Source: Combretum micranthum
Taxonomy: Eukaryota > Streptophyta > Magnoliopsida > Myrtales > Combretaceae
DNA length: 64,000 nt
Reading direction: 5' to 3'
NCBI GenBank assembly: GCA_024138025.1
Contig: JAMXBD010000391.1
Location: 682,001-746,000, forward strand
Shown here: piece after piece, positions 48,861 through 59,384 of the stretch
Layout of the letters: every line of letters begins with the position of its first letter
Position numbering within the stretch: the first letter of the stretch is position 1
Translations under genes and position numbers: made by a program
The notes under the pieces: generated by a model
Seen by the model: only the letters and a program-made list of their open reading frames with translations
Told to the model about the DNA's origin: nothing
Database searches by the model: none

Positions 48861-50969
48861 CTTTTTTTTTGGATAGTAGTGTGGGTGGAATCGGCCCGGA
48901 TTGTGTTTTTCTTAGTTCTTAACTCATTTTAGTTCTTAGTTTCACCGAATTAAACATTGAACTTCCATTTCCTATGCTTCCCTACAACGTTTATTCTCGT
49001 TAAGCAGTATTTACATCCATTTTTATCAATCTAAACATCATTCAAACCACACATTTGATCCCAATCATCGTATTCTCCAAGAGTTTTATTTTAATGTCAA
49101 AACCTAACATTACACTTATCTCTTACATTATTTTTAGCAGTAAAACATCAAAAACCTAGTTATCAACTACTTCACATAGTAAATAACAAACCCATTGCAA
49201 TAAACATAAAATCTTCCAATCACAAGTTGTTTTAGTGTCTTACTTTCCTCTTAAATTCAACAATCCTCTTATTTTAAGTTGTTATGGAGATTCAAGGCCC
49301 CAAAACCACTCCAATACTCTGATTTTAGCAACCAAAACATGTACCAATATAGCTAAGTGAATTTCCAAACTTAGAACACTATAAAACTTAAGATACAACA
49401 CTTTAAAGTACTACCCTTACCTTATTACGAATTTTGAAGATGTTGTAAAGCTTTCCCTCTTTCTATTATACCTTTATCTCTCTCTCTTTACCTCATAGAA
49501 AACATGGTCAAAACACTACTTAGTGTTAATTTCTATTGACCTTGCTTAATTAGCATTAATGGATGTTATTAAGGGTTTAGGGCTTTAGAAGTTTACCTTA
49601 AGCTTGGAGAGGATTTTCAGAAAGGAAGTGGAGGCAAAAAACGGAAAAAAAAATAAGTCTAAATATATGGGGTGCTAGAGGTAGAGTTATGGTTTTAGAA
49701 GGAAAATGATGCCCCTTTTTAGATTGTGCCACATGGCATAATTTGGGGCGTCTAATTTTCAATATGTAAGATCTTGGCTAGTTTAAGTTTTAAATTTTAA
49801 AATAAAGGGAGATTATTAATTTTGATTATCCCCCAAATTAATATTACTATTTTATCTAATCTCCAAAATTTTAATTTTTCTTGGTTTCCCAAGGCGGTTA
49901 GGGGTGAAATGGTAATTTATGAAAATATTTGAGCTCTAAAAGCATTATATTCAATTTGTCTTGTGAATGTTTCATTTAAAAAACATTTTTAAATTCTAAC
50001 TTAATTTTATTTTAGTATTTTGGATTATTTTTAAATTTTTCAAACTTTTGCACTATCGATTAGGGATAGAATTGAAAATTTTTGAAAATTTGACAGTTTG
50101 AATTCCTACATAACTTCACTTCGTAATGATTGGTGTTTGGATTGTTTCATTCTCAAATTAGTTCGATATGATCCATTCTTTTGTCCACCCCTATTTACAT
50201 GAAAGGTTTCGAATACAAAATCTAATACCCTACACTTCAAGGTACAAATAAAACTTCATACCATACTTCTCCAAAACTCGCTAAACCCTAACATAAAATT
50301 TAAGAAGAAAATGCAAAAGTTTTGTTTTTCGAATTATCAAAAGTTGAGAGTGTAAATATTTTATGCAATCTTTATTCCACTTTTTACCATAAGGAAAGGA
50401 CATAGGAAAAAGAGGGAAAAAAAAGACATTATCAATTTGTCATTGCACTGTAAATCAATCATAGTCTATATCCATTACTATAAAATCAAAACTTTTTTTC
50501 TTTCAACTTTTACACACAAGTAATTTTTATTTATTTAAAAAAATAAAAATTACTTATGATTCAACTGTTATCAACTTTTATATTCGCAATTTAGCATGAT
50601 TCTTTTTTTTTTTTAAATTAACCAATTTTATTAATTTTTTTTATCTAATATAATGCTATATGTTTTTCCAGCACTTGCCTAAGGTACATTGTTCCGTGGT
50701 GTATATAAATATTAAAATATATAAAGGTATTAACTTTGTAATGAAGGGCTTCAGCTTGTCGCTTGTCCGATTATAAATTATTTTCCATAACACATGACAG
50801 CATGATGATGTTCATTGGTGTGGTGTAGCTTGCCAAAGAATCATACAAACAAACATGTCTCCAATGACTTCAACCGTTGCAACTGCAAATCCAACACTAC
50901 ACGAACACCTAACGCACACATTCTCTCTCTCTCTCTCTCTCTCTCTCTATCGATCAGGTTCGTTCGATT
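48861..50969. other. Unit B non-coding region upstream of the TBC fragment
   Basis: Counterpart of 7000-9195, without the 93-bp leader segment. No gene recognised. A CT microsatellite (about 50922-50949) lies just before the TBC start codon. Confidence 0.6.
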
Positions 50970-52411
50970 ATGTCGGAGATAACCTCGTATCTCTTACAAA
51001 CCTACGAGCATCGTAGGTATGTACTTTTATTTTCTTCACATTTGATCCTTATCTCCATTTTTTTTGAACTAATAATATTCCAAGCATTTATCAATTTATT
51101 ACATGTTGTTACACGTGTGGTTCATCTCTGTTATCTCTCATTCGCACACGCATTTTGACAAGTTCAAATATCTATCTGACCATTCTAAACTTTAACCAAT
51201 ATTTGGGTTTATATTTCATGATATTCTCATCGATCCTCACATTTTGAATCCGTTCTTTTGGATGATCAGGTGGTTTTATGGATGGGTTTGTTTGGAATTC
51301 ATATGTGTGTGAGAGTTGGCGATAAAGATTTTTCTTTTCTTTTTTTTATTGATTTTAGGTTCAAGAGTTTCTTGGTAATGCTAGTGGATGATCATGTTGT
51401 GTAAGTTGGTGATTTTTAGGGTTTAGTGCAATTTAGAGATATGGGATTTAGGGTTTAGTATTATGAGAGCTATGGGATTTAGAAATTGGGAATTTTGGTG
51501 TGAAGTATGTTGTTGTCCTTGTTGAGTAGACGTTCATTGGAGGTTGATTCCAGGTAATGCTCGGCTTTATTCCATCGGCGTCATCTATTAGAACTTAGGA
51601 AGAGTTTTATTATATTTTTATTTTTGAATTCCAAGGGGTCAATTCGGGTAGCATTTGTTTGCTTGCAATATGAAAGGTTGTCAGCTCCTCATGCCGCTAC
51701 AAAGTTATTAGGACCGACCGTCATGATCTTGTAATTGTTATTTAGATCACTTGAAAGTTATCTGAAGTCGGCTTAGACAGTCATAATTCGGTTGGAAATA
51801 GGAGTTCAGATTATGGAATTAGTTTTTACTTATAATTTAATGATTGGATTTTGCCTTGGTCTCCAATGCGGGGTTTTGGTGACAAAGCTCCCAAATAAAC
51901 TCTCACAGGATATTTGGTTTTTGGAATGGAATAAGGTAGGAATATAATTGTAATAATTATTAAGGAATCTAATAGAGAACTAAGGGTTATTTCTTATATT
52001 TCCTATAAAGTTTCATGAAATAGATATGAAAATATGCTGAAAGAACCAAAGATAGCTATTCCTTTGAAGCCATAAAAGAATTGCAATTCCTAATTTTACA
52101 GTAAAGGTAATTCCGTGGAATAGTGATTATGCCAACCCAACATAAGAATAGGTTCGTAGGGAAGTAATAACTACTCTATTCTATTCTTATAAAGTCAACC
52201 AAATATGTTATTAGGCCATAGCATTTTCCTTCTCTTTGTATTAAAAGTTATTCCTCACTTTTAAGCTCAGGATACGTCTCTCTCTCTCTTTATTTATTTT
52301 TTTTTTCATACATATATATATATATATATATTTTTTATGCAGGGACTCGTATGGTTTTTCTTTGAGACCTCAACACTTGCAAAGATACAGAGAATATGCC
52401 AAAGTCTACCA
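50970..52411 (+). pseudogene. 5' fragment of a TBC-domain Rab-GAP gene (unit B)
   Basis: Exon 1 is 50970-51016, identical in coding to unit A. Exon 2 is 52343-about 52411 and reads RDSYGFSLRPQHLQRYREY with Ala-to-Ser and Ile-to-Val changes. The first intron keeps GTATGT and TGCAG. At the end of exon 2 the candidate donor of unit A (CCA|GTTATG) is CCAATTATG here, so the GT is gone. No TBC-domain exon follows. Part of the leader is deleted. This is the sister relic of 9196-10634, with the same uncertainty of family assignment. Confidence 0.58.
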
Positions 52412-54518
52412 ATTATGTATTTTAATGGACACAGTTAACTTTTGTAAATCATCTTGTGTGTGTGTATATATATATATATATTTACTAATATGTATTTTTA
52501 ATAAAAAAAAACATTTGTATGTATATTTTATAGCTATTATGGTTATTGAAATATGAACTCTACTAAAAATACCATATTGGCAGTTTTCAATTCCATATAC
52601 GAAATAGGTGAATACATATGTGTATATATATTTTATCTATGAAGGGTCAAGCTTTAAAAAGATTTTAGACTAATTAATTACCTGACGAATATATACATAA
52701 ATATATTCTTTCAATCAATCGTAATTATTATATAACTTATGAAGAATCTTATTTATATTTCCTATTTTGACTATGACCCTTTTTATCTGAATTCCTCATA
52801 TTAAATTGTCATTCACCAAGACAACAATAAGGCATTATATTACCATACTTGATTATATTGATACTAATATAATGTCATAACGTGGTGTATAATTTCATAT
52901 TATTATAATATTATTATATAATATTCATAGCTACAGTGATAACTTATTATATTATACTATATGTTATAATGATATGATTGTTAAACATTCTTTAATTGAA
53001 TACCTTATCATCATAAGTATTAAATTATAATGATGACACTATAATAGTCTCTTGATATTATAATATTAGTTATAATATAATTTTAATATGATAATTTATC
53101 ATAATTATAATAACATACTTTAGCAATATAATAATTAGATCTTATAGAGTTAATGTTGTTAACTTATCATAAGTGTTATAAGTTATGGATATGGTAAATA
53201 AGATAATATTGAGTATTTAGTAACCATTATTATAACTATATTTACAAAATAATATTATTAATAATATTATGATATGTCATATTATACATTGATATTCACA
53301 ACATATGATTACCATCATTATTTAATTATGTATCGAAATATCATATATAACTTTAGGAGTGAAGATTGTATGTGAAATATATAGAGGAAAAAAAATAGAG
53401 CAATTTCTCTAATGTTTACTTAAAAGTTTCATGTAATTTTAGTACTACTATGATAATTGTTAAGAATTTTGTTTGCATTAAATCAATGGTTTACAGGTTG
53501 TATAAATCAAGACGTTACACTTACATATTTGGTTATCTCATACAACTTGGTTTTCTTTATTTCTCCTACTTCCTAGTTGGTAAAGCTACCTTAGGCTTAT
53601 TTTCCACTTCCTATCTTTTTTTCTAACTTCATTTTCTCTTTTAATCCTATTGAATTCAAGACTTGAGTTGCTGATTAGAAGAAGAAGAAGAAGAAGAAAC
53701 CGTTGGAAAGAAAGAGAAGAGAAAAGGAAAGAGGCAGGTGGGAAAAGAAAAGAGAAAGAGAAAAGATAATGATTAAAAGAAAATCAAATTAATTTAAACA
53801 TAAAAAATAATTAGTAAATAATTTGAGAATTTATATAATAGAAATTAATAGCCTGATTTGAAAATCTAGCTTAGAAGTTTAATTTATAAGAAATTGATAT
53901 TTAGTTAAGGTTTAGGTTTAAAAACTAAGATTTTTACATAGGCAGTCGACCTCAAATTTTATGGGGATTATAAAAATAGGATTTTGATTAAAATGGCTAA
54001 ACTTGAGCCTTTTAAAATAAAGGCAGTTGAACTTAAGAAATTTAACTCATTTGACAATTAGAAGCAAGAGGATTTAAAATTAATCTATGAAAGGAATTGG
54101 TTAATTTGATATATGGAATAGGTTAAGGGAGCAAATAGACAATTAGAAAAGAACAGTCAAAATCTAAAATTTCAATTTAATCTATTAGTTATATCAAATT
54201 GTCTAATCATATTCTATTATTTACATGTTTTATTTTTTTAAATATCTAAAATAAATTTTTAAACTAAGTTCAAATTCAAGTTTATAATTATCTACTTATT
54301 ATACTATTTAACTAAGTAAATACTAATTTAAATAGGTAAGTATTTAAGCTGTTTCATACCCACTTTTCTTATATAATTCTAGTTTTTTTTTTTTTTTTTG
54401 CCAATATATAACTCTAGTTTAGTGATGATATATAAGCAGATTATGTTTTTATATTAGAATAAAATGAAATATCTGTTATGTTCTATTATGATGAAAAAAG
54501 CTTTATCATATTCTTTTA
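52412..54518. other. AT-rich intergenic DNA (unit B)
   Basis: Counterpart of 10635-12731: nearly pure A/T palindromic stretch (52650-53340) and a GAA-rich purine tract (53678-53770). No gene recognised. Confidence 0.5.
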
Positions 54519-54815
54519 TAGGGTAAATTACAATGTATCAATGTTTGGCAACGAGTTTATTTAAGGCATCAACGTAGTTAAAAAACATGTATTAATATTT
54601 CTAAAAGTGAGTCAAATAGGTATCAATAATTGATGGTTGAAGAAAATAAAGAAGGAAAATTCAGTCAAAACTAATCCAAACATTACTACCTTCAATAAAC
54701 TTTATAAAATATCGGTATATACCTTATTTGACTCATCTTTTCATTTTAACTACTTAAGAAGTTTATATCTTAAATAAATTTATCCTTAAATGTTGGGATG
54801 TTTTATAGTGTATCC
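54519..54815. mobile_element. Inverted-repeat MITE (unit B)
   Basis: Counterpart of 12732-13020. It contains one extra base at six places relative to unit A, with almost no substitutions in the same stretch. Confidence 0.55.
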
Positions 54816-55357
54816 ATAACAAAATAATAAATAAATTATTGAACAACGAGGTGGAAGGGTGAATTATTGCTCATTATTTTACATTGTAATAACTGATGCA
54901 GGATTATTATTCAATATTTAAAATGTAACTGAAAATTAGGATAGTAACATTGCAAATAATGAAGGAAAATTTATTATTCATTATGTTTAAATTGACAAAT
55001 CCATTTTTGCCACAACATTGAATTCCAAACAAACTCATGCTCCACCGAATCCGCATGCCGAACATACTCCTGTTCATCACATCCCGTTGCTCACTCCTTC
55101 ACTCCCTTTGACTACCTCCATTTATTTTGCTTCAGCTCTTGCACTTAGATGCCAAATTCCATCAAATATTTTAAGACGTGACTGCTCCTTTAATTATATC
55201 ATTGCACATATTGTCTTAAATAATCCATAATATAAAAAATATATTTTACACAATATTGAAGTAAATTAATGAAAATAGAGAAAAATGGTTAATGGAAAGG
55301 ATCAATTCCCTAATGTTAAGACATCAGAATATTAGCTACACAATATATCTCTATTAG

Positions 55358-55443
55358 AACAATGTTATTTTAAGGACAATCATAAAAAATATGAAAAAAG
55401 AATAATGTTATTTTAAGGACAATCATAAAAAATATGAAAAAAG
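55358..55443. repeat. 43-bp tandem duplication at the unit B deletion point
   Basis: Two adjacent copies (55358-55400 and 55401-55443) of a unit containing ATGTTATTTTAAGGACAATC. Unit A has one copy at 14502-14544. The duplication sits exactly where unit B lacks the 941-bp block of unit A. Confidence 0.85.
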
Positions 55444-56485
55444 AACAATGAATAATAAGATAGCTATTAACTTATTGATCTGTAATAATCGTATGCAAAT
55501 ATCAATAATATAGAAATAATTATCTGAATACTATGGTGAAACCACATAATCAATATGTGATTTTAGGTATGTTTAAATTGTCTGATTTTCACTTGTTTTC
55601 TATCTGTATTTTATATGCATTTGTTATTTTATTTGTATTTGGTCTGTTTGCTTTATTTATGAGTAAAAATGTCTGTTTTTCATCCGTATCTATTTATCGA
55701 TAAACAGTTCATTTGAAAACGATAATATAAATATTAAAATGACCAGAATAAAACGAATCAAATAGACCCTTTACCTTTTTATTGTGTTGTGCGCCTTAGA
55801 CCCCGGTTGCTTTGAGGAAAAGTATTTATCAATGAAAAACGTTTTTTTTTCATGAAAAAAAATTATTTGAAAAGTAACATATTTTTAAATGCTTTGCTAA
55901 TTTTATGTAAATAGATTTTCATTGTTCATATAATTTTGACGTAATTCACATATTTTAAATATGAAAAATGAAAAAAAAAACTCATATTATAATGATAAAT
56001 TAATCTATTTAAAGGAAAAATATTTAAAAAGTTAATTTTTATAGTAAATGATTGGTGATGAACTCATGAATTATGAAAAAATGACTCACTCTTTTATATC
56101 CCGTAAATTATTTTCCTAAAAATAAACTATAAATGGGTCAATATTTTCCAAGAAAAGGAAAAATATTTTTCATTAAATGTCCACTTTTTTAAAAAATTGA
56201 AAAAATAAAAAAATCATTTTTTTGAAAAATATTTTTATTTAAATAAATGGGCCTTAATTAATAGCTTTTATATAATTTGCATTGAGATTGAATTGGTACA
56301 TATGTGTTGAGCCTGAAAGACTGACTCTTATAAATAACATAAGATTTTAAATTAAGTGATAATTATATAAGAGATAAAAAAATTGAAAATTTACTTATAT
56401 AAAAAGGTGTAGATGATTGGACTTCATTATGAAGGCTTTAAGTTTAATTTATTATCTGGATTTAACTCTAACTAAATGATAGGGC
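55444..56485. other. Intergenic DNA upstream of the truncated GSTL copy (unit B)
   Basis: Counterpart of 14545-15596. AT-rich with dispersed-repeat sequence. No gene recognised. Confidence 0.55.
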
Positions 56486-57426
56486 TTAGAGAGTTAGCTC
56501 AATTGTACTGGGATGATCATAGGAGAATTGACATGGTAGGCTGGGAGTAGGGTTTGTTGGAATTAGATTGTCCAATTTCAATATTTTTGAAATTGGCTCA
56601 CACATATTACAAATAAAGGCCTCAATGGGTCTGGGTCCACAAGGGAGCCCATATTTATATCCACAATGAGAGGGACTCATCCTAGCCGTTGGTCGTTTGT
56701 CTCATCTGACGGACAATATCGACAGCTAGATTCTATATAAATATCATTAGTTCTTACCTCATTGTAATATGTGAAATATTTGACAAACACCATCATGCTG
56801 CTGTATTTCTATTTTTGTGAATCGATTACTTGAGTCACTCAAGAACACGCACGATATTCGTGGTACCTAGTGAGGTTGATATTTTTTAACTCTCTCACAT
56901 GTCACGCGTGTTAAGGCCTAGTGAGATCGCCTACTCTTCCTCCCTATCCGATTCTCTCTTGGTCACCTTCATACGTGTTGTTTCCCTAGACTACTTGTAG
57001 CGTGATATTCAGTCAGCACGCACGTGATCGTATCCAGATCCATACCGACACAAAAGAATTATTTTGTAATTAGATAAAAGGTTGTACTTTGGATTCTATT
57101 ATTTAACACCAATAAAAGTGGGTTGGTTAAATATTAGTAGATGGAATACTAAATTTTGACACATCATTTTACTCAAAGAAAAAAAAAAAAAAAAGATTCC
57201 ATGATAAATTTGAACAAATATCTGCAAAGGGACGACAGGTGGCAGTACGAACGATCACATAAAGTGCGGAGCCGCCAGGAGATACTCATAAATACGTTTG
57301 GAATACGTAAACACATTTACTATAAATTCCAGATCTCTCTCTCTCTTTCTCTTTCTGCAAGAAGTGAATTCCACACGGATGCGCGCTCGTTACTGACTTT
57401 GACTCCCTTCTTCGACCGCCTTCCAC
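56486..57426 (+). promoter_or_regulatory. First GSTL upstream region in unit B
   Basis: Counterpart of 15597-16558, ending in the conserved TATAAAT box at 57427-57433. It leads into a GSTL exon 1 whose gene is truncated after the first bases of exon 2. Confidence 0.55.
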
Positions 57427-57504
57427 TATAAATTACGCTTCCACATCCTGCTTCGGCGCATAGACGCCTTTCCGTATCTAATTCTCTCTTAATACCATTA
57501 AGCC

Positions 57505-57658
57505 ATGGCTGCTCCGCAAGTAAAGCACTACAACCATTTTTTTTTTTTTTTTGTCTTTAATCTTTAAACTTATGTTCATAAATTTGATTAAACTAGTAGG
57601 ACTAATAATAATCTTGTGTTTTTGTGTTGTTCTTTTGTTTGCTAGAGCTGTCAAGGAA
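57505..57658 (+). pseudogene. Truncated GSTL 5' fragment (exon 1, intron 1, start of exon 2)
   Basis: ATG at 57505 starts MAAP as in the two longer copies. The exon 1 donor is changed from GTAAGT to GCAAGT. Intron 1 is complete to TTTGCTAG, and exon 2 begins at 57646 (AGCTGTCAAGGAA) but stops matching after 57658. A 22-base filler resembling intron 1 (TTTAAACTTATGTTC) follows, and then at about 57681 a second copy of the upstream region begins. It cannot encode a GST. It could still act as a promoter or give a short untranslated transcript. Confidence 0.88.
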
Positions 57659-57680
57659 GCTCATATTTAAACTTATGTTC

Positions 57681-59306
57681 TGAAATTGGGTCACACACAT
57701 TATAAATAGGAGTGTACAAAAAAACCGATGAAACCGAGAAACCGAACCGAAACCGTAAAACCAATCCGAAAAATATGGTTAACCGGTCCGTTGGTTTCGG
57801 TTTAGGATTACGGTTTTTATTTTTTCTGGTTTTCGGTTTCGGTTTCGATTTGTAACTACAAAAAACCGATGGTTAACGGTTAACCGTTTTAGTATTTATA
57901 AATATATTATATATATAATTTACATATACAAATAATTATTTTTTTATATATATACATATGATTTTCATATACATGTAATGTACCTATGTTAATATTCATT
58001 GAATTTCGATTAAAATACTATTGTCCTATGATTGATGGAGTTAATATGGTAATTGATTTAGTTTGATTTTATTGATAATGATACATTCAAAGGTTTGTTT
58101 TTCCCCTTTTCCTTAATTTCATTTTCTTTTTTTTTTTAGCTCTAGTAATATATATAATAATTTAAAGAAAAAATTTATGATAAAGGCTTAAAAAAAGGTT
58201 TTTTGAAATTATCAATTTGATTTGTTGAAACCATTACGTTAAATGGTTAAAAACCGAAAACCGAATAAATTAACCGAATAAAACTGTTAATCGTTAAGGT
58301 GGTTAACCGTTTATAATGGACCGGTTAAGGATTGAGATATTTAAAAACCGATAATTACAGTTAGGTTTAAAAAATGAGGTCACGGACCGGTTAACCGGTC
58401 CATGAACACCCCTAATTACAAATGAAGGCCTTAATGGATCTTGTCTACAAGGGAGCTTATATTTATAACCACAATGAGAAGGACTCATCTTAGCCGTTGG
58501 TTGTTTATTTCATCTGACAGATGATATCGATAGCTAGATTCTTTATAAATACCCTTAGTTCTTATGTCATTGGAATAGGTGAAATCTTGGACAAACACCG
58601 TTGTGCTATCAGATTTCTATTTTTGTGACTGATTACTTGACTCACTCAAGAATGCACATGATATTTGTGGTACCTAGTGAGGTTGGTACTTTTTAGCTCC
58701 CTCACCTATCACGCGTGTTAGAGCCTAGTGAGATCGCCTACTCATCCTCCCTCCCCGATTCTCTCTTGATCACCTTCGAACATATTGTTTTCCTAGGCTA
58801 CTTATAGCGCGATATTTATGCAGTACGCACGTGATCATATTTAGATCTATACCCATACAAAAGGATTATTTTGTAACTAGATAAAAGGCTGTACTTTGGA
58901 TTCTATTATTTAACACCAACAAAAGTTGGTTGGTTAAATATTAGTAGATGGGATTTTAAATTTTGACACATCTTACTCAAAAACAAAAAAATAAACTACT
59001 ATTAATTTTGCTGTAGGGCTTGATTCCATGATAAATTTGAACAAATATCTGCAAATGGCCGACAGGTGGCGAGTACGAACAATCACATAAAGGGAGGAGA
59101 CGCCAGGAGATAATCATAAGTACGTTTGGAATATGTAGACACATTTACTATAAATTCCACATCTCTCTATCTCTCTTTCTCTTCCTGCAAGAAATTAAAT
59201 TCCAAGAAAAAATAGTAAGGCGCCACATTTTACTCCTGAAGCACACCACACGTATGCGCGTTCGTCACTTAAAAGACTTTCACTCCCTTCTTCGACCGCC
59301 TTCCAC
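57681..59306 (+). promoter_or_regulatory. Second GSTL upstream region in unit B, split by a hAT-like element
   Basis: 57681-57707 and 58416-59306 together correspond to about 15685-16558 in unit A (from the TTGAAATTGGCTCACAC point). The hAT-like element sits between them. This is the promoter region directly in front of GSTL-B. Compared with unit A it has an insertion of about 60 bases near 59205-59265 and changes around the CT tract. The TATA box TATAAAT is at 59307-59313. Confidence 0.7.
57708..58415. mobile_element. hAT-like non-autonomous element, about 708 bp
   Basis: It starts AGGAGTGTACA and ends TGAACACCCCTAA, so its ends form an inverted repeat (TAGG[A/G]GTGT[A/T]CA). It is flanked by an 8-bp duplication, TTATAAAT at 57700-57707 and TTACAAAT at 58416-58423 (one mismatch). 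Unit A has the uninterrupted target ATTACAAATAAAGG near 15718. Both arms are rich in AACCG/CGGTT motifs; the centre is AT-rich with no transposase. The features match the hAT superfamily (8-bp duplication, GGGGTGT-type tips). It is absent from unit A. Confidence 0.8.
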
Positions 59307-59313
59307 TATAAAT
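59307..59313 (+). promoter_or_regulatory. TATA box of GSTL-B
   Basis: TATAAAT in CCACTATAAATTGCG, 72 bases before the start codon, the same spacing as in GSTL-A. Confidence 0.6.
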
Positions 59314-59384
59314 TGCGCTTCCACCCCCTGCTTCTGCGCATAGACGCCTTTCCATATCAAATTCTCTCTTAATCCCATTAAGCC

